DNA of 64,000 bases from Sordaria brevicollis (Eukaryota > Ascomycota > Sordariomycetes > Sordariales > Sordariaceae): positions 248,001-312,000 of the forward strand of contig JAUTDP010000012.1 of NCBI GenBank assembly GCA_033439795.1. Direction: 5' to 3'. The notes under the pieces were generated by a model. That model was not told the DNA's origin. It ran no database searches and saw only the letters and a list, made by a program, of their open reading frames with translations. Positions 46,429 through 58,965 of the stretch are shown piece by piece (positions within the stretch are counted from its first letter, which is position 1; every line of letters starts with the position of its first letter). The position numbers and the translations under genes were made by a program.

Positions 46429-49400
46429 ATGGCGACCCAAGGAAATACAAGCTCTTCGGACGCGACCACAAGTACAGGTGCCGTCACGGAGGCTGCGAGA
46501 GTTCGCCAAACCCGCCCTCCCTCGCAACCATCCAACCCTTCTGGAACTAGCACGAGCACCAACGAAGTATCACTGAGCGCCGGTGGCTCAAGAAACTCAC
46601 CCGACATGTACGAAGATGACTCGATGGACCTGTCCCAGCACGATCATGCTTCTCCTTCCGAAAGCGTAAAGTCATCAGCTCAAGGTCCGCTAAAATCAGA
46701 ATCCGAGGATACCCCAGGGGATGCAACTGGACACGCCGCCTCCGAACCCCCGACCTTGCCGGTACAGAAACGTCGCAGAGTCACAAGAGCCTGCGATGAG
46801 TGCCGAAGAAAGAAAATCAAGTGTGACGGCAAGCAGCCATGCTCACACTGTTCAATCTATAGCTATGGTAACACAAACTCCTCCGACTCTCCACGATTTT
46901 GTCAACCTAACCCCTGCTGACGAGACATCCAGACTGTACTTATGACAAGCCGTCTAACAGACGCAGAAACCCCGCGCCACAGTATATCGAGGCACTCGAG
47001 AGCCGACTTCAGCGTGCAGAGTCTTTGCTGCGCAAGTTTGTGCCGGACATAGACTTAGCTGATCCCAACCTCGACCCAGCAATTCAACAAGAGTTTCGGG
47101 CCAGGGAACAAGCAAGAGCGCGGGCTCTAAAGCTAAAAGGCGAAACCGCCCCAAAAGAGCCCGAGGTTCAGGATGCCCAAATCATGTCCATGATTGATGC
47201 AATTGGACAACTCGACATGAAAGAGGACGGCGAGTGCGACTTCCGCGGCATCTCTTCTGGAGCTGTCTTCTTCGGGCGCATGAAGGAGCACTTCAAGGAC
47301 TTACTGAGCAACGATCACAAGATTCCGTTCCTACCCCGACAGCCCGAGAAGAAAACCGGCCTATTCAGTCTCAACTCTCCCCAGGCAACGCCTGGCTCGC
47401 CTTGGGAAGCAACATCTTTGCCAAATGTCTACGACCTACCACCACAGAACAGGGTCCGTACTCTGTGCCATTATGCACTCAGCTGCGCTACATGTCTTCT
47501 TCGAGTTGTTCATAAACCGACATTCTACGAATCGCTCGACAGGTTGTATGAGAAGCCACAAGACACATGGGGAATCGAAGAGCAGAGGTTTTTGGGACAG
47601 CTGTATGCTGTGATGGCGCTCGGGACATTATACAACGTTGATGAAAATCCAGGAAACCCTACTACCCACCAGGCGGCAATGGAGGAGGGGTAAGTTGAAC
47701 TGTCCTTGGATTCGTTACCGATGAATGGTATTTTCTAACCTGATGCTGGCAGTGTCAAATATTACACCTCTGCGCGATTGCTACTACAGGATATCGCTGA
47801 GTGTCGAGACATGATTTCCCTCCAGGGACTCGTATTCATGATCCTCTTCTTGCAAGCGTCATCGAACATCAGCGCCTGCTATGCTTTCCTGGGCATTGCC
47901 TTGCGCTCCTGTATCCGTATGGGGCTCCATCGTCACTTACGACATGACAAGCTCACCCCTATCGAGGATCAAACCAGGCGGAGAGTGTTTCATGTGGTGC
48001 GGCAAATCGATATCTACGTTTCGGCGGTTATGGGATTTCCGGTCTTGCTTCACCCCGACGACATTGACCAACCACTGCCCAGCGAGGTGGACGACAAGTA
48101 TATCACGAAAGACGCGATACTTACGCCGGATCCAGACGAGCGTCCATCTTTCTTTGAGGCTTTCAACGCCCATCATAGGTTGATGGGCATCTTGTCTCGA
48201 CTTATCAAGTTCATCTATCCGGTCAAGGGCGTGGAAGACTGTGCTCTGAAGAGTGATAATGAGAACGCGACCTACACAATCAGTTTTGCACGGATCAAGG
48301 AGATTGAACGACAACTACACGAGTGGTATGACCAATTACCGCGGTATTGGCGGCCGGGTCCGGACGATGACGATATGGAGGTGGTTCGGTGAGTGGACTA
48401 ACCAAGAGTCCAGTTGTGTATCACGGATGATTTTCTAATTCGTGTCATAACAGTGTTCGAACCCTCTTGCGCTTCGCATACGGCCATGTCCAGATGATGC
48501 TTTACCGACCCTTCTTGCACTATGTCTCAGCTCGCATGACTGCAGGCAAGAGGATTGACGACCGGTACTACAACTGTGCTGCCGCTGGAATCAGCGTGTC
48601 TCGCAACATTGTCCATATTGGCTTGGAAATCCAGAAGCAAGCTCACCTGATCGGGCCATACTGGTTTCTTCTCTATACCGAGTTCTTTGCAATTCTCTCT
48701 CTAATCTACTACGTTCTGGAAAATCCAGACAAGGCAGGATCGGCCGAAATCCTCGCGGATGCCAGAGCCGGTAGAGATGTGATAGCTAATCTTGCTCAGA
48801 GAAGCCTGGCGGCAGATCGAGTAACATCTGCGTTGAATGTGAGCGCATTCCTCTACTCTTGTCAAGCTCACCGGAACATCTTTTACTGATATCTTCATTA
48901 TAGGCGCTCTTCGATCAACTGCCAGAACAATTCAAGAACGGCACTCACCGACCGGCACCGAGCAAGAAGAGATCATACGCCGCCGGTTCCAAAGCGGGAA
49001 GCATTTCGATCCCTAGCCATAATCAGGCCATACTACACGATTCCTTGCCTCAGCGGAGATCCGACGAAATTGTCCGCCCCCAAAGCGGCCCGGTTCGAAG
49101 AGATACTCACCACAGACACCCCCAGCGAACAACCTCGTTCGACACGGTAGCACTTCACCAACCTGGAATGCCTGGCCACCACTTTGCCGCGCAAGCTCAA
49201 GCTTTCCAAGACCTTCTGCCACTAGACATGAGCAGCATCACGGGCTCCGACACGAGTTCCAACCCCGGAGCGCCACCGATCATGCACCGGCAACAGCACC
49301 ACCGTCAACAAAGTGGCTTCCAACAAGCGCAAACGCCTACGACCGGAGCTCTCTACAAGCTAGACGCCATGATGTTCCCCTCCGGTGACCCATTCGCCTA

Positions 49401-49935
49401 TCCCACGCCCCTGCTCGACCAAACAGGAGGCGGACACCACACAGTATCTGGCCAGGCCCCGCCGCCCATCGCAGCTGGATCAGTAGGACCAACCCCCGGG
49501 ACGGCTGGGGCGGATAATATGCTATACATGGGCGGCTTCTATGACGACGGCAGTATCGAGGGACAGGTTCTGGGCCCTGTGGCGCCCTATCTGATGCACA
49601 ACGGCGGACCCGAGCCAACACACGCTGGAGTCTTGGATCCAGCAGCGCAGATGTCGTATACGACCATGCTTAACCTGCAGCTACAGCACCAACAACGTCA
49701 ACAGCAGCAACACGGACAGGATGGAAGGCCGGGATCGGGACCGGGACGAGGGCCTGGGCAGCAACATCTAGGTATGCATCAGCGACATGCGGGACATCCA
49801 CAACAACATCAGCATCAGCATCAGCATCCGGGACTTCATCATCAGCGGAGCGACATGATGGAGGGCATTTATAGGGGTGAATGGGAGGATATTCTTGGGG
49901 CTGGAGGGGCGCCACCGGGTGCTGGATACCGGTGA
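46429..49935 (+). CDS. Zn(II)2Cys6 fungal transcription factor (XlnR-like type)
   Basis: Five exons (46429-46867, 46933-47689, 47753-48388, 48454-48838, 48904-49935) give 1082 residues. The ATG at 46429 sits in an ACCATGG context; an in-frame ATG at 46402 would add nine residues. The binuclear zinc cluster starts near residue 121 ([20 protein letters not shown] then HC) and is split by intron 1, the sixth Cys ([11 protein letters not shown]) coming from exon 2. A coiled-coil linker follows ([19 protein letters not shown]). The fungal-specific middle homology domain covers about 280-640, including [20 protein letters not shown] and [10 protein letters not shown]. The last 330 residues are rich in Gln, His, Gly and Pro, a likely activation region. 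The family includes regulators of sugar and cell-wall-polymer use, but the target genes here cannot be inferred. All introns carry good donor and branch signals. Confidence 0.88.
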
Positions 49936-51610
49936 ACTGGAAAAGGATATGCGAACGGTTCGACAGGGGATATACCAGGATAATGAAAGAGCAGAAAGTG
50001 TTCTAGCCATGATCGGTATCAGGTTGGATGCGACGATGGACCAAACGACATGCTTTCTACCATCGAATCCCAGCCAGGCAATGCCACCGGATATCCGACA
50101 CCAAAGTCGAGCAACATTCCGAAATTATGCGAGAGACCTACCGAGAACAAAGCCTGGACGGCGACATCGAATCGTTCTTAGGTGAATAAGCTGTTCGTTT
50201 TGCATTTGGCCACACACAGACGTTACTAGTACCTGTCTGGACCAACGCTAAATCAGCCTGTCGACGACACGTCATCAAGGCGAGCAGAAAGAGCAGTAGA
50301 GGTCCCATTATATCATCACCGAGCAAACCAGATCGACAGGTATCTGCCTGGAGGTTAATCCGTCCAGCCTATCGGGAGCCCGAAATTGTGGAAGTTGGGA
50401 GGCAGCACCGAGACGACAGGGTCCAAAATCAAGCAGGCCCACATGGAAGATGAAGAGTGTGGGATTAAACGGCATCGAAAGAAAGATTTCAGAAGAGAGG
50501 AGGGAGGGCTGAAAGATGTCGAGTAATGGAGATCGTGATTTGATCTCTAATCGGAAGTGGGAACGATCCAAGGCCCAGGAGGCGGTATAGCTCCGGTTGT
50601 AATACCCGTTCTTTTACGACGAGTAGAAGGCGGATGCTGAGAGGAAGAAAATCCGAAGGCTTGGGGTGGGATTGAGCGTGTGTCAGAGAACTTTACAACA
50701 AGGTCTAAGGGGTGGTTATGGTTGGGGTACAGAAATGGGGACAGGGAGATAGAAAATAACTCACATTTAATTCCAATGTCAAGACTTCAAACTTCGGCAG
50801 TGCCCTGTTTGGTTTCTGTTCCTAATAGGTCTGTACGTTCTACGTAATTTGTGTCTGGCTCATTCCGAACAAAGTTACGATAATAGCATGATGACAAGAG
50901 TCAGTTTCATCCACTGCCTGAAAAGGTTCATGTAATGGACACCCACACACTGCGTGGTATAATCGGGTTTCCAAGTAATATTGGTTTAAAGATCGATTGG
51001 GAATTACCGAACGCATCATGCCACATAACTCGGATTGCAATATCGGCAACTTTTTGTCAAGTCGAGAAATGAACGAGATCTTGAAACAGTCTCGAAGAAG
51101 TCGGGAGATTGTGTTTGAATATACAGGGTTAGGGTTGGGTTTGGTCCAGAATCTCGGGACATTTCGTCCGAAGGCAGCAGACACAGGAAACTAATGTGCC
51201 CCTAGGTGAACAACGGGTCTAGCTGATATAATCGTGTTTTATCAGGTACCAAGAATATATATCCACGGTATATCTCGTTTCATCATCTGCCCTGGCATTT
51301 TTAAGGGAACATGGCGATGTACCTATCACTGGTTTCTTCCACTTCGGTTGTACCTGAAACCGCCGTTCGGATAGCCCCACTTCTCCGCATCGAGACTCCA
51401 ACGAGGACAACTGACTGTGACAAAGTGTCGGTCGAACTTGCCTCCAGTCCTCCTTTCTCTCCTCATCAACAACTTCGTCAACAACCAAAAAATCGTTACC
51501 AAACCAAATTAACCCATAGAACATCATCGCCTATATTCCACTAATCTAGACACCGACTATCATCAGAAGTAGCAACCAGACCACGGTCTTACCAAATCGC
51601 ATTGCCCGTC
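49936..51610. other. Intergenic
   Basis: This 1.7-kb stretch holds the 3' flank of the transcription factor and the upstream region of the Xaa-Pro peptidase gene. The frame continuing at 49877-50185 overlaps the end of the transcription factor in another frame and has no support. Nothing else is visible. Confidence 0.45.
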
Positions 51611-53793
51611 ATGACCAAATCAAATCAACAAGACGATATCCATTTCGACCTCATTGAGGACGAGGAATTCGATTTTGTGTTCGTATTGTCCTTCCCTTGG
51701 TCCATTTCCCAAGCTCATGCTTTTTGATCACCCTGTTACCGCACTTGTCCATGAGTATCCATCATTTTACAAGTTCTTCGATATCACAATCACCCTCTTC
51801 TCATCCTGCAGCGTTCTCACCTCCTGATAAGCAACTCGATAAGCTCATGCTAACTTATCCTTCAACGTAGTAACATTGTGGTCGAAGACTCCGATGACAT
51901 CTCCAACTTCAAGGACTTATCTGTATCCGCCAGTGTGAGAGGTAACACGGCGAGGTCCTCACAATATCACAACCTCGGTGGCGCTGATTTCCAGAAGTGG
52001 CTTCATGAGAAGCTCGGAAAGTACCCAGGTGAGAATTATTCTGCGCATTTCTTCTGATACAGACACCCACTAACACATTGTTCACAGCCAAAACCCATGT
52101 ACAAAAAGTGGTCGAGGAACTCGATGCGCCCAAGAACGGTATCATCTACCTTCGGGGTTTCGATGAGGAACTCTATCCTTACTCTGACCAAGGGCCGCCG
52201 TTTCGTCAGCAGAGACAGTGGGTTTCTTTTCTGGATAAGTCTATAGAATTTCTCCAGCTGACAACCTACCAGCTTTTTCTACCTCTCAGGTGCCAACTTC
52301 CCCGGCTGTGCCGTCACCTACGACATAGCCCGGGGGCATCTCATCCTCTGGATCCGCCGCAACGACCCGCGCCTATCGCTATGGTACGGCACCACCCCTT
52401 CCATCGGCGAAACCAAGGCCTCAACCGACGTTTCCGACGTCCGTTACATCTCCGATTTGACCTCCTACCTCCACGCCAACCTCACCCCAGACACCACCCT
52501 CTACCTCCTCCACCCGGACCAAACCCCCAAGCTCGACCCCCCTCGCTCAACCTCCGGCACCGCTTCAAGGGTCCCAAAATCGACACCACCTCCCTCCTCC
52601 CCGCCATCGAAGCCGCGCGCGTCATCAAGACTGAACACGAAGTCGCCCTCATCCGGCGCGCCGTAGCCCTCACCTCCATCGCCCACCGCATGGTCCTCCA
52701 GCGAATCAAGCACCTAACCAACGAGCGCGAAGCGCACGCCATCTTCGAAGGATTCTGCATCTCGCAGGGTGCCCCGCGGCAATCCTACGCCGTGATCGCC
52801 GCAGCCGGTACCAACGCCAGCACCCTCCACTACGACGCCAACGACCAACCTCTTGACGGAAAACAAACAATGTTGCTAGACGCCGGCTGCGAGTTTGGGT
52901 GTTATGCCAGCGACGTGACGAGAACTTTCCCGCTAAATGGGAAGTGGACTAAAGAAGGGGAGGAGATATATAAAGTGGTGGAGAGGATGCAGAGGGAGTG
53001 TATTCATGCTATTAGACCCGGGAGACTTTATTACAAGTTGCATTTGGTGGCTTGTTTGGTGGCGGTGGAGGAGTTGATGAAGTTGGGGGTTTTGTATAAC
53101 GGGACCAGGACGGAGATTTTGCAGAGGGGCACGGTGGCGGCGTTTTTCCCGCATGGGTTAGGGCATCATGTTGGGTTGGAGGTGCATGATGTTAGTGGGA
53201 GGGAGAGGTTGTTGTTGTCTACGGCGGGTGTGAACAGTCTGAAAGTTCCCGGGGCGAGAGGTAGGCTGCCACCGCGCATGAAGAGGGAGCAAGTTACCCC
53301 CGAGGACTTGGCGGCTATGTATCGCGAGGCGATGATGGATGTGGATGAAGTCAAGCAGAGCAGTGCTGTGCCTCCTCCGCCTTATAAGGGACGACAGAGG
53401 CTGAGGGAGAATATGGTTGTTACTATTGAGCCTGGGATGTACGTATACCCCCTTTTTACCCCCTTTTGACCCCCCTCTCGACTTCCCTTTTCTCTCCCCC
53501 GTTTTTTACCCTTCTCACTTTCCTATTCTTCACCTCCAGTTATGCTGACGTTCCGCCACAGTTACTTCCACCGCCCCTACATCCAATCCTTCTTCCTCTC
53601 CAACCCGGACCACGCCAAGTACATCAACACCAAGGTTCTCGACAAGTACTGGGACGTTGGCGGCGTGCGGATCGAAGACTGTATTCTGGTCACCAAGGAG
53701 GGGTACGAGAATCTGACGACGGCGCCCAAGGGAAGGGAGGCGCTGAAGATTATCAACGAGGGGATTCCTGGGTTTCCTTGTGGGGATAAGTAA
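51611..53793 (+). CDS. Xaa-Pro dipeptidase/aminopeptidase (M24B), apparent frameshift
   Basis: Exons are 51611-51678, 51871-52028, 52088-52217, 52273-53438 and 53562-53793. The expected full protein is about 584 residues. It would cleave the bond before proline in small peptides with a two-metal pita-bread site. The N-terminal creatinase-like half ([19 protein letters not shown] through [11 protein letters not shown]) and the C-terminal catalytic half (from [20 protein letters not shown]) are in different frames of exon 4. The switch falls at or near a run of six C at 52537-52542, where one more C would restore phase. Metal ligands in the second half are intact: DAG and DVTRTF, the His of [12 protein letters not shown], Glu of TIEPG and Glu of VRIEDC. 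No GT-AG intron fits the break. It is either a sequence error in a homopolymer or a real null allele. Exon 1's donor (GTTCGT) is tentative. Confidence 0.82.
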
Positions 53794-54249
53794 GTCATAG
53801 TCGCTTGGCTCAAGAGGAACAAGCAGATGAGAGGGAATGACGACGGCTATAATGAGTGATGAGTCGAAAGAGCCACTATTCTGCACAACTTATCATAATG
53901 CAAGGGGCGCCCGGAGGGCTTGCAAGATTTTCAATGCCATGGTCACTAGATAAGCGTAGCATAGAAATTTTTGAAGTCTTGTGTTTCACAGCATCTATCA
54001 GTACCATGCTCGAGCGTTGGTAATCAGTCCAGATTCCGAATCTATAACCTGCAACTATACTCAAACATACCGCAAACCCAAAAACGCAAGCTGCAACGCC
54101 ATGCAAAAGAAATACAAATCCAAAATAACTTGCTAGACCCAGTTCTTATTTACAGACAAGGACAAGACACTTGTCCACCTTCCTCTCCTTCCACCCCCCC
54201 TACCCTGTCTCTCTCTCCTCCTTCCAGCTCCGTTTCAACACATCACCCC
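53794..54249. other. Intergenic, convergent 3' ends
   Basis: This 456-bp stretch lies between the peptidase and lectin stop codons. I see only 3' flanking sequence. Confidence 0.5.
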
Positions 54250-55713
54250 TCACAAATACTTCTTCGGCCCCCCCGCCTTCCGCCTCTTATAAATGAAAAA
54301 CCCCACCGCCAACACAACCTGACTACCCACAATCGCCACATACAACTTGGTATGCCCGGGAGCCGCATGCTTCACCACATGTCCCGCAAGATTCTCGTGC
54401 TTGTCCGTAACATGATACTTGATAGAATGCTCACTCTCCTTCAAGCGAGCCGTCATTTCAGACCTCAAACTGCGCATCTCCCGCTCGATATTCTCCAGCT
54501 TATTCTCCACCGAGGCGAACCGGTCGAGTTTGGTCAGGAGACCCTTCATCTCGCCGATCATGACGGAGAGTTCTTGGTGGTTTTGGTCTGCGATTCCGCC
54601 GTACTGGGCTACGCTCCGGAAGATGGAAGACAAATGATGGTTGATGGATTGGATGCGCGTGTGCAGGTCTTCGAATTGCGCCTTGGAGGATGTGATGGTG
54701 TTGGCTTCGACGTCCGGGATCGCGTTGTCGTAGGGGTCCGGGATGGCGGCTTGGCCGGAGCGGCCGAAGGACATGTAGGGACGCTTTTGGCCGGTTTCGT
54801 CGTGGGTTGAGCCGCCGAGGGGTTTTTGGTTTTCGCCGGGTTGTTGCTGCTGTTGGTATTGTTGCTGCTGCTGGTTCTGCTGTTGCTGGGGGACGGAGCC
54901 AATGTCGTCTTCGGATAGGACTACGACCTTAAAGACCTCGAATGAGTCAGGGTTTTCGGCAGAAGCGGCGGACAAGCCAAAGTTGTAACCGGTGGGAATA
55001 TGGATCTTGTCGCTCTCGAAGCAGAGACGGCCGTCGACTTCGACTTTGAAGTTTTGCGAGTTGTGGCGCAGCTTGATTTGCGAAGGGCGGCCGAGGTTGC
55101 GATAGCTGAACCAGCAGTGACCAAAGGCGAGGTTGTCGACGTTGTTGCGCATGCTGTAATCGAGGGAACCGTCGTTCAGGAAGCCGCGGATCATGCCCGC
55201 CGACCCGCCGTGCTGGTTGACGACCAGCACCAGACCCTCGAACTTGCCGACCGTGTAGATGCTCTGCGATCCAATGTTGCGGGCGCCATCCTTGGCCAGC
55301 CAAATGTTGAGCAGGCCGCTGCCTCGTTCGGGCCCGTTGACGCGGAAGTCGATGTCGGCCGTCCAGGCTGTATGCTCGAGAGTCTTGTCGGCCCAGACAG
55401 CACCGCGCTGGTTGCCGGGCGCAGGAGGGGTCAAGATGACCTTGTTGGAGAGCAGTTCGGGCACATTGGGGTTGCCCTGCATGGAGTAGTGTGGAATGGT
55501 GTTGCGGCCATCGGGATTTATCCTGAGAGTGGGGGGAAGCTGTCAGTTGGATGTTGATGTGCGCCGGACTGGAAGCGCAAAGGAGGTGCAGCTCTGTGCA
55601 GTTTGTTGACGTTAAACGTACCTCACTCCGAATCCGAAACTGAGGTCATTAACAAGGTACTGGGCAGCCTCAGCAACGCCGCCGAGGGCGACAATGCCTG
55701 CCAACAAGCGCAT
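54250..55713 (-). CDS. L-type lectin cargo receptor (Emp47/ERGIC-53 family)
   Basis: Exons are 55622-55713 and 54250-55522, giving 454 residues. The protein starts with a signal peptide (MRLLAGIVALGGVAEA), which shows that the inner ATG at 55482 is not the start. The L-type lectin domain spans about 20-245 (NDLSFGFGVR, AWTADIDFRVNGPERGSGLL and FGHCWFSYRNLGRPSQIKLR). A Gln-rich linker follows (about 260-285), then a predicted coiled coil (about 330-410) for oligomerisation. One membrane span lies near 424-442 (LYVAIVGSQVVLAVGFFIY), and a short cytosolic tail ends KKYL. The dilysine at -4/-3 is the COPI retrieval signal. Such receptors carry glycoproteins from ER to Golgi. The neighbouring divergent gene ALG8 builds the glycan donor used on such cargo, which may be coincidence. 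Confidence 0.9.
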
Positions 55714-56767
55714 TGTGTAGTTGACTGTGGTTGTTGTGCGACGGCGATGTTGTTGACAGTCGTCGAACTAGTCACTTAAGTGTAAGGGGCGCGAACCTTG
55801 GTGGTTGGCCAAAGAGCTGTCGTTGGCGGCGCGATATGCTCCGATCCGAAGGCCAATGCCAAATGGAAAAAAGGAATTGATAAGCCTTGCTATCAGAAGG
55901 TCACAAAAAGGTGAAGAGCTGGTTTCCCGTTTGTTGATTTGATGAGGACACTTTTACACTTTTTGCAGGAGAGTTGGGGTCACGGTGAAGCGGCCCGGCC
56001 AAGGAAAGTGAGGAGGAGGTCAACAAGGTGTGGTGGACTGAGGTGGATACATGTACGTCGATAAGACGGCGGCAAGCGGCAAACGGCACAAGCGAAGGTC
56101 TTAGAGAAAAAGAGATTCCAGTCCAGTAGTCCAGGTAGTAACGAGATGATGACTGGTTGGTTATATTGAGAGAGTCAACTTAAGAGAGAGAGAAAGTAAA
56201 GTCAGAAGAGAGACTACTTTTATGATGTGGATTACTCGCGCAGTGACCTTCGAGAATGTTCAAGCTGTGCCGTTTGTCTCCAGAATGACAGCTTTCCCAA
56301 TTCCCAAAACTGAACTTCCAAAGTTCCAAAACATCACTCCGAACCTTCCCCTGCAGGAGCTTGATTCACCAACAGGGGTTTCCCTCTCCGCACGTCCAGC
56401 GCGTGCCTGTCTGCGGGGAAACCTCCTGTGGCTCAAAGCTCGCTTCAGGCTCATGAGACGTGGCTGATTTCATGTCAACTTGGGACGGAATGTGGCTTGT
56501 CATGCCGACATCTGAGCACCTCAGGCACCGCGGCAGGCAACTTGAAGCTTGAGGTGGCCGTCAGGGTTCACGAGTGACGGCAATGAAACAATTAAAAACG
56601 GACCCATTGTAAATTACAACGACGTCGACGACACACGCCGGAGATACCCTGCGACATAACCGATAGGACCAGAACTACAGTGACACCTTGCATTCTCATC
56701 TCACAACTTTTGTCTCCTATCTATCTCACAACCAAACACATCCACATGGCCATTAAGGCATGGAGAC
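55714..56767. promoter_or_regulatory. Divergent promoter region, cargo lectin and ALG8
   Basis: This 1054-bp region must hold both promoters. Just before the ALG8 start there are two out-of-frame ATGs, at 56746 and 56760. No unfolded-protein-response element with clear consensus was identified. Confidence 0.45.
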
Positions 56768-58459
56768 ATGGCTGAGATCTATCCTTCCCTCGTGCAATGC
56801 GCGATAGTGGCTGCGGCTTTCAAGATCCTCTTGTTCCCGGCTTAGTATGTCCACCTACCTACCTTGTCCAAGTCGCTTCTTTTCATCCCTTCCCCCGGCG
56901 CACGCATCCAAAACTCCAAATTCCCTAACGGCGATCCCTGATGAGACTCGGCGACGCCCTACCTACAACAATTATCATCTCCAATTCTCATGCGCAGGAG
57001 TCATATATAACTGACACGGAGTTACCTCAGCAAATCTACCGACTTTGAGGTCCATCGCAACTGGCTGGCCATCACTCACAGTCTCCCGCTATGGGATTGG
57101 TACTACGAAAAGACGTCAGAATGGACCCTGGACTATCCGCCCTTCTTCGCCTACTTCGAATGGATCATGTCGCAAGTCGCCAAGCTGGCTGACCCGGCCA
57201 TGCTTTGGGTGCACAATCTGGAGTACGACAGCTGGCAGACTGTTTACTTTCAGAGATGGACGGTCATCATCACGGAGCTGGTCTTGGTTTACGCCCTGCA
57301 GATGTTCGTCGACTCAACCCACGGCGTATCCAAGCGAGCAGCCCAAGCCGCCGCAGTCTCCATCCTCCTGTCGCCCGGCTTGCTCATCATCGACCACATC
57401 CATTTCCAGTACAACGGCGTCATGTACGGCATCCTGATCGCCTCTCTGGTACTAGCCAAGAAGAAGTTATCCCTTCTAGCCAGCGGTCTCGTCTTCGCCG
57501 CCCTGCTATGCATGAAGCACATCTACCTCTACCTCGCCCCCGCCTACTTCGTCTACTTGCTCCGAGTATACTGCCTCTCGCCCAAATCCATCTTCCGAAT
57601 CCAGTTCTTCAACTGCTTCAAGCTAGGCGGCGGTATCCTCGCCATCTTCGCCGCCGCATTCGGTCCCTTTGCGCTCAAGAACCAGATCCCGCAGATCTTC
57701 AGCCGGCTCTTCCCCTTCTCCCGCGGTCTATGCCATGCCTACTGGGCTCCCAACGTATGGGCCATGTACTCCTTCATGGACCGCGTCCTGATCGGTCTCG
57801 CTCCACGGATCGGTCTGCCGATCAAGGCGGACGCGCTCAACAGCGTTACCCGCGGCTTAGTCGGCGATACCGCGTTCGCTGTTCTCCCGGATATCACACC
57901 GCGCATGTGTTTCGTCTTGACCCTCCTCTTCCAGGCTATCCCTCTGGTTAAGCTCTTCATGCGACCAACTTGGGAAGGGTTCATCGGGGGCGTCACACTC
58001 TGCGGCTACGCCTCTTTCCTGTTCGGTTGGCATGTACATGAGAAGGCTATTTTGCTGGTTATCATCCCCTTCAGCCTCATTGCGCTGAAAGATAGACGGT
58101 ACCTGGGCGCCTTTAGGCCGTTGGCCGTGGCCGGTCATGTCTCGCTTTTCCCGCTGATTTTCACACCGGCGGAGTTCCCGATCAAGACTATTTACACCAT
58201 CTTCTGGCTGGTGGGCTTCTTGATGGCGTTTGATAGACTTGCGCCCGCGCCGACGAGACAGAGATTGTTCTTGTTTGATCGCTTCAGCACGGTGTACATC
58301 ACCGTTAGCATCCCGCTGATTTTCTACTGCTCGCTGTTGCATGGCATCATCTTTGGAAGCAGATACGAGTTCTTGCCGCTGATGTTCACGAGCTCGTACT
58401 CGGCGATAGGAGTCGTCGGGAGCTGGTTGGGGTTTATGGTTGTGTACTTTACTGAGTAG
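56768..58459 (+). CDS. alg8: ALG8, dolichol-linked glycan alpha-1,3-glucosyltransferase
   Basis: Exons are 56768-56844 and 57031-58459 (intron donor GTATGT, acceptor CTCAG), giving 501 residues. ALG8 adds the second glucose to the dolichol-linked N-glycan precursor in the ER lumen, using dolichyl-phosphate glucose. The GT-C fold is seen as about ten or more hydrophobic membrane segments. The first luminal loop holds [19 protein letters not shown] and [14 protein letters not shown], with the Asp/Tyr-Pro-Pro motif shared by ALG6 and ALG8. Next come [15 protein letters not shown] and, later, [19 protein letters not shown] and [18 protein letters not shown]. The last pair, together with the length, favours ALG8 over ALG6. 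The start [19 protein letters not shown] is the first ATG that gives the family N-terminus; two earlier ATGs are out of frame. Confidence 0.92.
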
Positions 58460-58659
58460 ATAGACTGTTTTTTGCTATCTAGTGGCCAATGCAATGTTCA
58501 TTTGTTCTCTCCTTTGGCGAACCTCGTGACTTTGATGTAGAAAAGGTAAAAAAAAAAAAAAACTGGGAAACCACTTGGAGAAAACCCAGATAAGTATCCT
58601 ACGCTAGGTGTTTACGCTATTTGATAGATAGCAGATATATGGCAAATATATGGCAGATA

Positions 58660-58965
58660 GATAGTAATTAGATGTTCGCTATAGATGTCTTCGCTGGTTG
58701 TTTCGCTGGTGAAGTTGTCGCTTGGTGTCGCTGGTGATAAGGATATTCGCTGAAGTTGTCGCTGGTTGTCGTTCGCTATGGTGAGTGGTCCCACCATGGG
58801 AGAGTGCCCAGGACGCACCCGGACAGCTCTCCCATAGAGGTAGCAAGCAGCTTCCATCTGAAGTTGGAAAAACTGCGCTTTCATCGCGACTCGAACTCGC
58901 AACCTTAAGGTTTGGGGACTGGATCCACCCACCTCGGGCACTAAACCACTTTTGGAGTTAGTTGA
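58660..58965 (-). mobile_element. tRNA-derived SINE, copy B
   Basis: Reading the minus strand, an A-box-like stretch (GTGGTTTAGTGCCCGAGG) near 58945 and a B-box (GAGTTCGAGTCGC, 58886-58898) are followed by the stem-loop at 58798-58833. The block AGCGAATATCCTTATCACCAGCG comes next in shortened reading, then tandem AGCGACAAC-like units and an AT-rich tail of TATCTGCCATATAT-like units. Copy A (30768-30932) shares B-box, hairpin and trailing block in the same order, but copy B has about 55 extra bases between B-box and hairpin. Ends and target duplication could not be fixed. Confidence 0.7.

Noticed and set aside
54250..55482. Cargo lectin starting at the internal ATG
   Set aside because: That start would lack a signal peptide and the first lectin strand, both supplied by a first exon at 55622-55713.
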